From positions 1,488,001 to 1,552,000 of the forward strand of contig NZ_JNLQ01000002.1 of NCBI RefSeq assembly GCF_000703165.1: DNA of 64,000 nucleotides, in the 5' to 3' direction. Of the stretch, positions 1-7,783 are shown piece after piece. Made by a program: the position numbers and the translations under genes. Each line of letters opens with the position of its first letter. The stretch's first letter is position 1. Source of the DNA: Butyrivibrio sp. AE3004. Lineage in GTDB: Bacteria; Bacillota; Clostridia; Lachnospirales; Lachnospiraceae. The notes under the pieces were generated by a model, which saw nothing but the letters and a program-made list of their open reading frames with translations, did no database searches and was not told the DNA's origin.

Positions 1-138
1 GAAAGATGTGTTTCCACAACAAACAGAAACTTTGTCGGCAGAATGGGAGCTACAGATTCAGAGATTTACCTTGCTTCACCTGCTGTTGCAGCTGCAAGTG
101 CGGTTACAGGTAAGCTTTCACAGCCAAGTGAATTATAA
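1..138 (+). CDS. leuC: 3-isopropylmalate dehydratase large subunit, C-terminal end (partial)
   Basis: The window opens inside a reading frame of 45 codons ending in TAA. It carries the typical LeuC/aconitase-family C-terminus, with [11 protein letters not shown] followed by [15 protein letters not shown]. LeuC is the Fe-S containing large subunit of isopropylmalate isomerase, which converts 2- to 3-isopropylmalate in leucine synthesis. leuD follows 63 bases downstream, as expected for the two-subunit enzyme. The 5' part is outside the window, so the Fe-S ligands cannot be checked. Confidence 0.93.
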   Translation, partial: ERCVSTTNRNFVGRMGATDSEIYLASPAVAAASAVTGKLSQPSEL

Positions 139-201
139 TCAATTTATTTACTCAGGCAAGAAATAACTTAATAAGCATTACTATGAAAGGTGAAAGGGAA
201 T

Positions 202-690
202 ATGAAAGAAGCAAGAGGAAGCGTTTTTAAATTCGGTGATAATGTTGATACAGACGTAATTATCCCCGCAAGATATTTAAATACAACCGATCATGCGGAG
301 CTTGCAGCTCATTGTATGGAAGATATAGACAAGACATTTATTCAAAATGTTAAAAAAGGTGATATTATTGTTGCGAATAAGAACTTTGGATGCGGTTCTT
401 CAAGAGAACATGCTCCTATAGCTATAAAGGCTGCAGGTGTTTCATGTGTAATAGCTGAGACTTTTGCCAGAATTTTCTACAGAAACAGTATAAACATTGG
501 CCTGCCCATTGTTGAATGTGAGGAAGCTGCAAAGGAAATAAATGACGGTGATACGGTAAGTATTAATTTTGATACAGGTGTAATTACTGACGAGACAACA
601 GGTAAAAGCTACCAGGGACAGGCATTTCCGCCTTTTATGCAAAAAATAATTGATTGTGAAGGATTGGTTAACTATATCAATGCGAAATGA
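202..690 (+). CDS. leuD: 3-isopropylmalate dehydratase small subunit
   Basis: A 162-residue protein, normal for the small (swivel) subunit that pairs with LeuC to isomerise isopropylmalate in cytosolic leucine biosynthesis. It shows the family hallmarks [17 protein letters not shown] near the N-terminus and [12 protein letters not shown] around residue 60, the substrate-binding loop. The frame stays open upstream to a GTG at 190. The ATG at 202 is preferred because the protein then begins [12 protein letters not shown], as in relatives, and lies downstream of an AGGTGAAAGGG ribosome site. The 3' end overlaps the next gene by 11 bases. Confidence 0.95.
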   Translation: MKEARGSVFKFGDNVDTDVIIPARYLNTTDHAELAAHCMEDIDKTFIQNVKKGDIIVANKNFGCGSSREHAPIAIKAAGVSCVIAETFARIFYRNSINIGLPIVECEEAAKEINDGDTVSINFDTGVITDETTGKSYQGQAFPPFMQKIIDCEGLVNYINAK

Positions 691-1675
691 TATACGATTG
701 TTTATGGTAATTCCCTGCTATAACGAACAGGAGGTATTGCCGGAGACTTCAAAGAGACTTGAAGAAAAAATGGGTCGGCTCATAAAGGATGGTGTAATAG
801 CATCATCAAGCAGAGTGGTATTTGTGGATGACGGTTCCGCAGATACCACCTGGGAGCAGATAGATGAACTACATAAGAAAAATCCTTTGTTTCAGGGAGT
901 TAAGCTTTCCCGGAACAGAGGCCACCAGAATGCACTTCTTGCAGGATTGATGACTGTAAGAAGTGTATGTGATGTTGCGATTTCAATGGATGCCGATCTG
1001 CAGGATGACATTAATGCAATAGACGGTATGCTTGAAAAATATAAGGAAGGTGCTGAAATCGTTTACGGTGTAAGAAGCAGCAGGCAGACTGACACTTTCT
1101 TTAAACGGGGAACAGCTCAGGGGTATTATAAGCTCATGAATAAAATGGGCGCAGATATAGTATATAATCATGCTGATTTCAGACTTATGAGCAGTGAAGC
1201 ACTTGAGATGCTCTCAGAATATTCTGAGGTTAATCTGTTTTTACGAGGGATCGTTCCCATGATTGGTTTAAAGACAGATATTGTTTACTATGAGAGGGCG
1301 GAGCGTTTTGCGGGAGAGAGTAAATATCCCCTAATGAAGATGCTTTCCTTTGCTTTTGAAGGAATTACTTCACTTAGTGTTAAACCTATACGAATGATTT
1401 CCGGACTGGGTGTTGCTATTTTTTCGGTCAGTATCATAATTCTCATCTATTCGCTTGTAAGGCACTTTACAGGTAATACAATTCCGGGATGGACAACAAC
1501 TGTTTTATCAATTTGGGCTATTGGAGGTCTTACCATGATCTCTCTTGGCGTTATAGGTGAATATATAGGAAAAATCTACCTTGAGACAAAAAACAGACCG
1601 AGATATATAATCAGCGAATATCTTGGGGATAAGGATGATTTTGTTAATCTTATTGATGTGAAAATAAGCAGATAA
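680..1675 (+). CDS. Family 2 glycosyltransferase, GtrB/DPM1-like with two C-terminal membrane helices
   Basis: A 331-residue membrane-anchored glycosyltransferase. It begins with the GT-A signature [13 protein letters not shown] and has [12 protein letters not shown], the metal-binding SMDADLQDD (DxD) motif, and two hydrophobic helices at about residues 235-260 and 275-305. This architecture matches bacterial polyprenyl-phosphate glycosyltransferases (GtrB/YkcC type), which load a sugar on undecaprenyl phosphate for envelope decoration. Donor and acceptor cannot be read from sequence. The chosen ATG overlaps the end of leuD; a TTG at 650 would add 10 residues unlike the family N-terminus. Overlap with leuD suggests cotranscription, although the functions look unrelated. 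Confidence 0.88.
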   Translation: MRNDIRLFMVIPCYNEQEVLPETSKRLEEKMGRLIKDGVIASSSRVVFVDDGSADTTWEQIDELHKKNPLFQGVKLSRNRGHQNALLAGLMTVRSVCDVAISMDADLQDDINAIDGMLEKYKEGAEIVYGVRSSRQTDTFFKRGTAQGYYKLMNKMGADIVYNHADFRLMSSEALEMLSEYSEVNLFLRGIVPMIGLKTDIVYYERAERFAGESKYPLMKMLSFAFEGITSLSVKPIRMISGLGVAIFSVSIIILIYSLVRHFTGNTIPGWTTTVLSIWAIGGLTMISLGVIGEYIGKIYLETKNRPRYIISEYLGDKDDFVNLIDVKISR

Positions 1676-1711
1676 TTACTGCTTTATAAATATATATGAG
1701 AGGTTTTATAA

Positions 1712-2530
1712 ATGTCAGAAGAAAAGAAAAAGAAGACTCCTGAAGATTTTAGAAAGGAGAGTGAAGCAAGCTTTCGCGTTAACCTTGCAAATGGCTCCAG
1801 CGTAAAAAAAGTCATTGGAGTTGTCAGCGGTAAAGGCGGTGTAGGCAAGAGCCTTGTTACAGGCCTTTCAGCTTGTGCAATGAATAAAAAGGGCTATAAG
1901 ACAGCTGTTCTTGATGCGGATATTACAGGCCCTTCAATCCCTAAAATGTTTGGAGCATCACAAATTAAATATGCTGATGACAACGGCAATATGATTCCTT
2001 CAGAATCTGAGAATGGAATAAAGCTTGTTTCTATCAACCTTCTTATGGATAACGATACAGATCCTGTAATTTGGAGAGGTCCTGTTATTGCGGGGGTTGT
2101 TAAACAGTTCTGGGGAGAAGTAAACTGGGGTGATATAGACTATATGTTTGTAGATATGCCTCCCGGAACAGGAGATGTTCCGCTTACTGTTTTTCAGTCT
2201 CTTCCGGTAGATGGAATAATAGTAGTTTCAACACCACAGGAACTTGTTTCCATGATTGTGGAAAAAGCAGTTAATATGGCAAAAATGATGAATGTTCCCG
2301 TGCTTGGCCTTGTTGAAAATATGAGCTATATGAATTGCCCCCACTGCAATAAACCGATTTATGTTTTCGGTGAGAGCAAAATTGACTCTTATGCTTCTGC
2401 AAACGGACTTGATGTTCTTGCCAGAATTCCTCTTGATCCTGAGTTTTCATCAAAATGTGATGCAGGAAAAATAGAAGAGTATGAGCCTGATTTTATGGAC
2501 AGTCTTGTTTATAAGCTTGAGCAGTTATAA
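1712..2530 (+). CDS. Mrp/NBP35-family iron-sulfur carrier ATPase
   Basis: A 272-residue P-loop ATPase of the Mrp/ApbC/NBP35 family, which carries and delivers [4Fe-4S] clusters to apoproteins. It has the deviant Walker A SGKGGVGKS at residues 39-47, the switch motif VDMPPGTGD, and the CxxC pair C209-P-H-C212 that binds the bridging cluster in dimers. It lacks the N-terminal DUF59/MIP18 domain found in many Mrp proteins. A basic, glutamate-rich N-terminus of about 30 residues precedes the P-loop. Its neighbour leuCD encodes an Fe-S enzyme, but a dedicated role is only a guess. Confidence 0.9.
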   Translation: MSEEKKKKTPEDFRKESEASFRVNLANGSSVKKVIGVVSGKGGVGKSLVTGLSACAMNKKGYKTAVLDADITGPSIPKMFGASQIKYADDNGNMIPSESENGIKLVSINLLMDNDTDPVIWRGPVIAGVVKQFWGEVNWGDIDYMFVDMPPGTGDVPLTVFQSLPVDGIIVVSTPQELVSMIVEKAVNMAKMMNVPVLGLVENMSYMNCPHCNKPIYVFGESKIDSYASANGLDVLARIPLDPEFSSKCDAGKIEEYEPDFMDSLVYKLEQL

Positions 2531-2534
2531 TTAT

Positions 2535-2563
2535 TTTACTAATCGCTTACAGATGGATATAAT
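2535..2563 (+). promoter_or_regulatory. Predicted sigma-70-type promoter for the AI-2E family gene
   Basis: TTTACT at 2535-2540 is separated by 17 bases from a perfect TATAAT at 2558-2563. It lies in the gap after the Mrp gene and about 45 bases before the next start codon. Confidence 0.6.
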
Positions 2564-2608
2564 AGATTTATAGAAATGTATGAAAAAAAGTAAGCGGGGG
2601 GTTCTTCT

Positions 2609-4051
2609 ATGAGATGGAAGCCTGGTAAAAAACAGATCAGCATAATGGTTTCTGTAATTTTGTGCAGTTTGGCCATTATGCTGATTTATTATGTGATATT
2701 TAATGGTGGTAAGCTCACTAAAGCATTAAATCACCTTTTTTCAATCCTTACTCCGATTATTATAGGATGTGTTCTTGGGTATATTCTAACCCCACTCCTA
2801 AATATGATTGAGAAAAAATGGATTTATTCAATTTACAGATTTAACGGCATAAATCTTTCTGAAATTCAATATTTTAAAAAGAGAAAAAAAGTAAGACAGA
2901 TAAGTGTAGCACTTACAATGATTCTGTTTTTTACTGTGATGTATGCAATGCTAATGGTTCTTATTCCACAGCTTATAAAAAGCATTCGCGACATTATTCG
3001 TAATTTCCCGTATTATGCCAATAACCTCCAAAGATTTATGGATAAATATCTCGATGATAATCCTGCTGTCAGGAGGGCTGTGGATTCATTACTTGAACAG
3101 TATTCTACAACCATAAACAATATGTTTAAGGACTTTGTAGTTCCCAATCTTTCAACAATGATAACTACACTGTCAAAGAGTATGATGAGTATCATACAGA
3201 TATTTTTATATCTTATTGTAGGAATAGTGGTTGCTGTATATGTCCTTAATTCAAAGGAAACATTTATCGGTCAGGGAAAAAAGCTTTGCTATGCATTTCT
3301 TAGAAAAGAAATGGCTAATGAAGTCATAGGTGCTTTCAGATATGCGCATCATACATTTACAGGATTTTTAATGGGAAAGCTTGTTGATTCTGTAATAGTT
3401 GGAATTATCTGCTTTATAGCTATTAGCATTTTGAAAATTCCATATCCTATTGTACTTGCTTTTGGAGTAGGAATAACAAATCTTATTCCTTTCTTTGGAC
3501 CATATTTAGGCGGCGGTTTTGGTCTTATACTGCTTATAATGATCAATCCTTTTAAAGCACTTGCTTTTCTGATTGTAATTGTTATTCTACAGCAAATTGA
3601 CGGAAATATTCTTGGCCCCTTGATTCTTGGCAATTCAACAGGTCTTTCAAGCTTTTGGGTAATTTTTGCAATTATGCTGTTTGGTGGCATATGGGGGCCT
3701 ATAGGCTGGATTATAGGGGTTCCTGTATTTGCATGTATTTATACTTTATGCGGTCACGTAACTATGAAAAAGTTAAGAGCAAAAAAACTACCTCGTGACA
3801 CTTCTGTGTATATTGATACGGCATATATGGATGAGAACGGAATTGTAAAATTAAGTGAAGCTGACAACTCTAAGTATTATGTTCATAATGAAGCATCTAC
3901 CTGGAGAAAAATTTTTAAATTTTATAAGAAGAATAAAAGATATATTGAACAGGTGCTTCCTCAAAAGACGGATCCGGTAAATGATGATACGGAAACAGAA
4001 AATAATGAAATAAGGACCGGTATTGGAACAGATGACAAATTCGATAAATGA
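2609..4051 (+). CDS. AI-2E family transporter (PerM/YtvI-like membrane protein)
   Basis: A 480-residue polytopic membrane protein of the AI-2E/PerM family. Members have been linked to export of small signals or solutes, or to Na+/H+ exchange, so the substrate is left open. Two N-terminal helices (about residues 10-35 and 40-60), a soluble segment, then a bundle of helices carry the conserved VGITNLIPFFGPYLGG region (about residues 288-303) and LQQIDGNILGPLILG. A hydrophilic tail of roughly 95 residues, rich in charged residues, follows the last helix and is longer than in many relatives. A GGGGG ribosome site lies 8 bases before the ATG. The gene has its own likely promoter. Confidence 0.87.
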   Translation: MRWKPGKKQISIMVSVILCSLAIMLIYYVIFNGGKLTKALNHLFSILTPIIIGCVLGYILTPLLNMIEKKWIYSIYRFNGINLSEIQYFKKRKKVRQISVALTMILFFTVMYAMLMVLIPQLIKSIRDIIRNFPYYANNLQRFMDKYLDDNPAVRRAVDSLLEQYSTTINNMFKDFVVPNLSTMITTLSKSMMSIIQIFLYLIVGIVVAVYVLNSKETFIGQGKKLCYAFLRKEMANEVIGAFRYAHHTFTGFLMGKLVDSVIVGIICFIAISILKIPYPIVLAFGVGITNLIPFFGPYLGGGFGLILLIMINPFKALAFLIVIVILQQIDGNILGPLILGNSTGLSSFWVIFAIMLFGGIWGPIGWIIGVPVFACIYTLCGHVTMKKLRAKKLPRDTSVYIDTAYMDENGIVKLSEADNSKYYVHNEASTWRKIFKFYKKNKRYIEQVLPQKTDPVNDDTETENNEIRTGIGTDDKFDK

Positions 4052-4111
4052 TTTTATAGCACATTAATTTTGTAATGTATGCCATGTGAATTTAATGCTT
4101 ATTTATACACC

Positions 4112-4140
4112 TTGACACTTGATATAATATAATTATATTA
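4112..4140 (+). promoter_or_regulatory. Predicted promoter of ilvE
   Basis: A perfect TTGACA at 4112-4117 is followed, after 16-17 bases, by TATATTA at 4134-4140. It drives a leader of about 95 bases before ilvE. Confidence 0.65.
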
Positions 4141-4155
4141 TTTATTAAAAGTTGG

Positions 4156-4167
4156 CACTTTAAAGTG
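4156..4167 (+). promoter_or_regulatory. 12-bp perfect palindrome in the ilvE leader (candidate operator)
   Basis: CACTTTAAAGTG is a perfect palindrome starting about 16 bases after the predicted -10 box, so it lies just inside the transcript. The position suits a repressor site. The repressor is unknown, and the palindrome is also short enough to be chance in AT-rich DNA. Confidence 0.35.
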
Positions 4168-4240
4168 TTAAATTAAATCGGCTTGGGAGTAAATTTCATC
4201 CCCTGAACTGATCGGAATTTTTAGGAGGAGCATAATTATT

Positions 4241-5272
4241 ATGAGTAAGAAAAATTTGGACTGGTCAAGCATTGGATTTAATTATCATGTAGCAGATTAC
4301 CGCTATGTATCTAATTATAAGGATGGCAAGTGGGATGATGGTGAGATTACAACAGATGCTAAGATTGTACTTAGTGAAGATGCAGGTGTTCTTCATTATG
4401 CACAGGAGGTTTTTGAGGGACTCAAGGCTTATGAAACAGAAGACGGACATATTGTCTGCTTCAGACCTGATCTTAATGCAAGCAGAATGGAAGACTCAGC
4501 TAAACGCCTTGAAATGCCTGCGTTTCCCGCAGAGAGATTTATTAAGGCTGTAGAAGAAGTAGTAAAGGCAAATGAGGATTGGGTTCCGCCTTTTGGAAGC
4601 GGTGCTACTCTTTATATCAGACCTTTGATGTTTGCAACAGGCAATGTTATCGGAGTTAAGCCTGCTGATGAATATCAGTTTAGAATTTTTGTAACACCTG
4701 TAGGACCTTACTTCAAAGGTGGAGCTAAGCCAATCGTTGTAAAAATAAGTGATTTTGACAGAGCAGCTCCGCATGGAACGGGTAACATTAAGGCAGGACT
4801 CAACTATGCAATGAGCCTTCATGCTATTGTTACAGCTCATGAAGAAGGCTTTGCAGAGAATGTTTACCTTGATGCACAGAGCAGAACATACATTGAAGAG
4901 ACCGGTGGTGCTAATATTCTTTTTGTTGATGAAGACGGAAATCTTGTAGTTCCCAAATCCTTCACAGACTCCATTCTTCCTTCAATAACAAGAAGATCAA
5001 TTGTACAGGTTGCCAGAGACTATCTTGGACTTACTGTTGATGAAAGACCTGTAAGATTGGATGAAGTTCATAAATTTAAGGAAATGGGCTTGTGTGGTAC
5101 AGCTGCAGTTATCAGTCCTGTTGGTAAAATTAATGATCATGGCAAGGAAATCTGCTTTGAATCAGGAATGGATGAGATGGGACCTGTTATTAAAAAGCTT
5201 TATGATACTCTTACAGGTATTCAGATGGGTGAAATAGAAGCTCCCGAAGGTTGGGTACACGTAATCAAATAA
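4241..5272 (+). CDS. ilvE: Branched-chain amino acid aminotransferase
   Basis: A 343-residue PLP enzyme of fold type IV that makes leucine, isoleucine and valine from their 2-oxo acids with glutamate as donor. The length and the start LDWSSIGFNY fit the long BCAT group (IlvE/BCAT type II). The PLP-binding lysine is K184 in GTGNIKAGLNYA. The segments YDTLTGIQMGEIEAPEGW and EETGGANILFV are also typical. It has its own promoter and terminator, so it is monocistronic although leuCD lies 3.5 kb upstream. AGGAGG precedes the ATG. Confidence 0.95.
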   Translation: MSKKNLDWSSIGFNYHVADYRYVSNYKDGKWDDGEITTDAKIVLSEDAGVLHYAQEVFEGLKAYETEDGHIVCFRPDLNASRMEDSAKRLEMPAFPAERFIKAVEEVVKANEDWVPPFGSGATLYIRPLMFATGNVIGVKPADEYQFRIFVTPVGPYFKGGAKPIVVKISDFDRAAPHGTGNIKAGLNYAMSLHAIVTAHEEGFAENVYLDAQSRTYIEETGGANILFVDEDGNLVVPKSFTDSILPSITRRSIVQVARDYLGLTVDERPVRLDEVHKFKEMGLCGTAAVISPVGKINDHGKEICFESGMDEMGPVIKKLYDTLTGIQMGEIEAPEGWVHVIK

Positions 5273-5300
5273 AACTGTTCAAAAAACAGCAAACAAATTC

Positions 5301-5337
5301 GCCTCAGTTTTCGTTTTGGAAACTGAGGCTTTTTTTT
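5301..5337 (+). terminator. Rho-independent terminator of ilvE
   Basis: A 10-bp perfect stem, GCCTCAGTTT paired with AAACTGAGGC, with a 9-base loop, is followed by eight T residues. Confidence 0.92.
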
Positions 5338-5360
5338 ATGAAAATACCGTGTAATTTTAC

Positions 5361-5390
5361 TTTCTTGTCTTAAAGAAAATATCATATAAT
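5361..5390 (+). promoter_or_regulatory. Predicted promoter of the NusG-II domain gene
   Basis: A perfect -10 TATAAT lies at 5385-5390, with a weak -35 TTTCTT 18 bases upstream. It is located between the ilvE terminator and the next start codon. Confidence 0.45.
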
Positions 5391-5459
5391 AGTTTATGAC
5401 TATAGATGTATTCATAAAAACTTGTTTGATAAAAAATCTACACTTTTGGAGAAAATAAG

Positions 5460-5825
5460 ATGGAAAGAAGAGTTAAAACATACATTCTTCTGCTTACTGT
5501 CATTATTCTTTCTTTGCTACTACTAATTTTTGGGAAAATTTTTTCTAAAAATGGTACCAAAGCGGTAATATCGGTTAACGGCGAAATAATAAAGGAATTA
5601 CCTCTTGATATAGACACTGAATTTGAAGTAAAAAGCGAAAATGGTGATATAAATATAATAGAAATCGGAAATGGGTATTGTTATGTTAAAAGTGCTAACT
5701 GCCCGGATAAGCTTTGTATAAATCAGGGAGAAATATCAAAAGCAGGTGAATCAATAATATGTCTTCCGCATAAAGTTGTTGTAACAATTGAGGGTAATGG
5801 TAACATTGATTCGATGGTAAGATAG
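5460..5825 (+). CDS. NusG domain II-containing membrane-anchored protein
   Basis: A 121-residue protein with one N-terminal hydrophobic helix (about residues 7-27) and an extracytoplasmic domain of the NusG_II type. The characteristic cysteine pattern is present: NCPDKLCINQG, then ISKAGESIICLPHKVVV. Such proteins usually sit beside Gx transporter and FMN-binding/Rnf-linked genes. Here a Gx transporter gene lies about 7 kb downstream. The exact role is unknown. No good Shine-Dalgarno is visible beyond GGAG about 10 bases before the ATG. Confidence 0.8.
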   Translation: MERRVKTYILLLTVIILSLLLLIFGKIFSKNGTKAVISVNGEIIKELPLDIDTEFEVKSENGDINIIEIGNGYCYVKSANCPDKLCINQGEISKAGESIICLPHKVVVTIEGNGNIDSMVR

Positions 5826-5837
5826 TAAACAATTAAC

Positions 5838-5867
5838 TTGTATTCAAATACGAAATATTGAATACAA
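5838..5867 (+). repeat. 10-bp inverted repeat in the ABC transporter leader
   Basis: TTGTATTCAA at 5838-5847 and TTGAATACAA at 5858-5867 are perfect inverted repeats with a 10-base spacer. No T tract follows, so it is not a standard terminator. It could be a protein operator or the first hairpin of a regulatory leader. Confidence 0.6.
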
Positions 5868-5913
5868 ATATTCTAAAAATTAAATCACCACTATAGCAAG
5901 AAATTGTACTAAG

Positions 5914-5975
5914 ATAAGCAATAAATGGTTAGGAACTTCTATAGTTTCTGACTATTATATTGCTTATATTTTTTT
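5914..5975 (+). terminator. Long terminator hairpin directly before the ABC exporter (candidate attenuator)
   Basis: The outer stem ATAAGCAATA (5914-5923) pairs perfectly with TATTGCTTAT (5958-5967). The inner stem GTTAGGAACT (5928-5937) pairs with AGTTTCTGAC (5943-5952), ten pairs with two G-U. Seven T residues follow at 5969-5975. Only about 8 bases separate the T tract from the exporter's ribosome site, so no promoter fits in between and exporter transcription must pass this hairpin. ACTATAG (5890-5896) can pair with CTATAGT (5939-5945) and break the inner stem, a possible antiterminator. Confidence 0.75.
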
Positions 5976-5996
5976 ACAAAAAACGGGGTGAGTATT

Positions 5997-7781
5997 ATGA
6001 AAATGTATGGCAGAAAATGGAAGTTTCCAAGGACAAGACTGGAATGGCTTTGGGATAATATGGAGGGCTATAGGCTAATTTATGTTATCTCTATATTGGG
6101 TACTGTTGCCTATAATATGATGCAGCTTACAGTACCGTTTTTTTCATCACAGATAGTAGATAAGTTTTTAACGGGTCCCGAAGCCAGAGTATATTTTAAT
6201 GAGCATTCTGAAGAGTTTTACAGATTGCTGATAATGATGATCGCATTTACGATTCTTAGATGCTTTATTGTTTATATTGACTGCTACGGATATGAGAAGG
6301 TGTCCCAGGGAGTTTTATTCAGGATAAGAAATTATCTTTATGACAAGATACAAAGACAGGATATGAAGTTTTACAGTACTTACAGAACCGGAGATTTAAT
6401 GACCAGAGTAACCGGTGACCTTGATGCAGTACGTCATATGGTTGCATGGGTCATACGAATGGTTGTTGAAGCCATCTCTTTGATAACCGCGGTTGGCATA
6501 TATTTTCTGTTCATGAACTGGAAAATGGCATTATGTTTACTTGCTGTAGCTCCTGTAATTTTTATTGTGATCATAAAGTTTAAAACAGAAGTAGCCCCCA
6601 TGCATGCACTTCTTCGTGAAAAGCTTGCTGCAATGAATACAATTGCTCAGGAAAATATATCAGGAAATCGTGTTGTTAAAGCTTTTGCACGAGAAGATTA
6701 TGAGATAGAACAATTCGATAAATGCAATAAGGATTACAGAGATACAAATAAAAAGACAGCAAATATCTGGATTAAATATTTTCCGATAGTTGAAACATTT
6801 GCTAACCTGTTACCGGTTATTCTTCTTTTGATAGGTGGTCTTTTTTTGATAAATTCCGAAATGACAATGGGAGAATATGTTGCTTTTTCCGGACTTATCT
6901 GGGCTATAGCCAACCCAATGAGACAGCTTGGAAACGTTATGAACGAATTTCAGAGATTTTCAGCTGCAGCTGTAAAGGTTATGGAAATTTACTATTCAGA
7001 ACCGGAAATAGTTGACAAGGAATATACTGCACTTATGCCTAACAGATTTGACGGCAAAGTTGAATTTAAAGATGTAAGCTTTATGTACACAGATGGAAAG
7101 CTTCCTGTATTAAAACATATTTCATTTACTGCTATGCCTGGACAGACAATTGCGATTATGGGAGAGACAGGGTGCGGTAAAACATCACTTATACATTTGA
7201 TTCCAAGATTTTATGAGCCTACTGAGGGGCAGGTTCTTATTGATGGTGTTAATGTGCAGGACATAAAACTCATGCAGCTTAGAAAAAATATAGGACTTGC
7301 GACACAGGATGTTCTGCTGTACTCCGATACGATAGACGGAAATATTGCATACGGTGATCAGTTCCTAAGTAAGGAAGATGTACTAAAATACGCAAAGTAT
7401 TCGCAGGCTTCTGATTTTATTGCCAAAATGCCTGAGGGCTATGAAACAATTGTCGGCGAGCGGGGTGTTGGACTGTCAGGTGGCCAAAAGCAGAGAATAT
7501 CTCTCGCAAGAGCACTCGCAGTAAGGCCTTCAATTCTTATACTTGATGATACAACTTCCGCTGTGGACCTTGAGACTGAGAAGGCTATACAGGAAAATCT
7601 TGATTCGCTTGATTTTAAATGTACAAAGATAATAATAGCCCAGAGAATTTCAACAACAAAAAATGCAGACCAGATTCTGATCATGCAGCATGGAGAAATA
7701 ACAGAACGCGGTACACATGAAGAACTGATTAAAAAGGGTGGCTATTACGCCGATCTTGTAAAATTACAAATGGGGGCATAA
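5997..7781 (+). CDS. Heterodimeric ABC exporter, subunit with degenerate ATPase site
   Basis: A 594-residue half-transporter: an exporter-type six-helix membrane domain followed by a nucleotide-binding domain. Walker A GETGCGKT is at 389-396 and the canonical signature LSGGQ is present. The catalytic glutamate after Walker B is aspartate (LDDTTS, D518) and the switch histidine is glutamine (AQR, Q549). This pattern marks the non-catalytic-site partner in heterodimeric multidrug exporters of the BmrCD/LmrCD/TM287-288 type. The partner follows 2 bases later. The ATG at 5997 is chosen because GGGGTGAG lies 6 bases before it; a GTG at 5988 would place the start inside that site. Substrates are probably hydrophobic drugs or lipids, which is inference. 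Confidence 0.9.
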   Translation: MKMYGRKWKFPRTRLEWLWDNMEGYRLIYVISILGTVAYNMMQLTVPFFSSQIVDKFLTGPEARVYFNEHSEEFYRLLIMMIAFTILRCFIVYIDCYGYEKVSQGVLFRIRNYLYDKIQRQDMKFYSTYRTGDLMTRVTGDLDAVRHMVAWVIRMVVEAISLITAVGIYFLFMNWKMALCLLAVAPVIFIVIIKFKTEVAPMHALLREKLAAMNTIAQENISGNRVVKAFAREDYEIEQFDKCNKDYRDTNKKTANIWIKYFPIVETFANLLPVILLLIGGLFLINSEMTMGEYVAFSGLIWAIANPMRQLGNVMNEFQRFSAAAVKVMEIYYSEPEIVDKEYTALMPNRFDGKVEFKDVSFMYTDGKLPVLKHISFTAMPGQTIAIMGETGCGKTSLIHLIPRFYEPTEGQVLIDGVNVQDIKLMQLRKNIGLATQDVLLYSDTIDGNIAYGDQFLSKEDVLKYAKYSQASDFIAKMPEGYETIVGERGVGLSGGQKQRISLARALAVRPSILILDDTTSAVDLETEKAIQENLDSLDFKCTKIIIAQRISTTKNADQILIMQHGEITERGTHEELIKKGGYYADLVKLQMGA

Positions 7782-7783
7782 GT

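Noticed and set aside
4168..4240. T-box riboswitch before ilvE
   Set aside because: No T-box sequence, specifier stem or terminator is visible between promoter and start.
5925..5951. 8-codon frame (MVRNFYSF) inside the exporter's leader hairpin
   Set aside because: It has no Shine-Dalgarno and sits in the stem itself. It is mentioned in the attenuator finding but not annotated as a gene.
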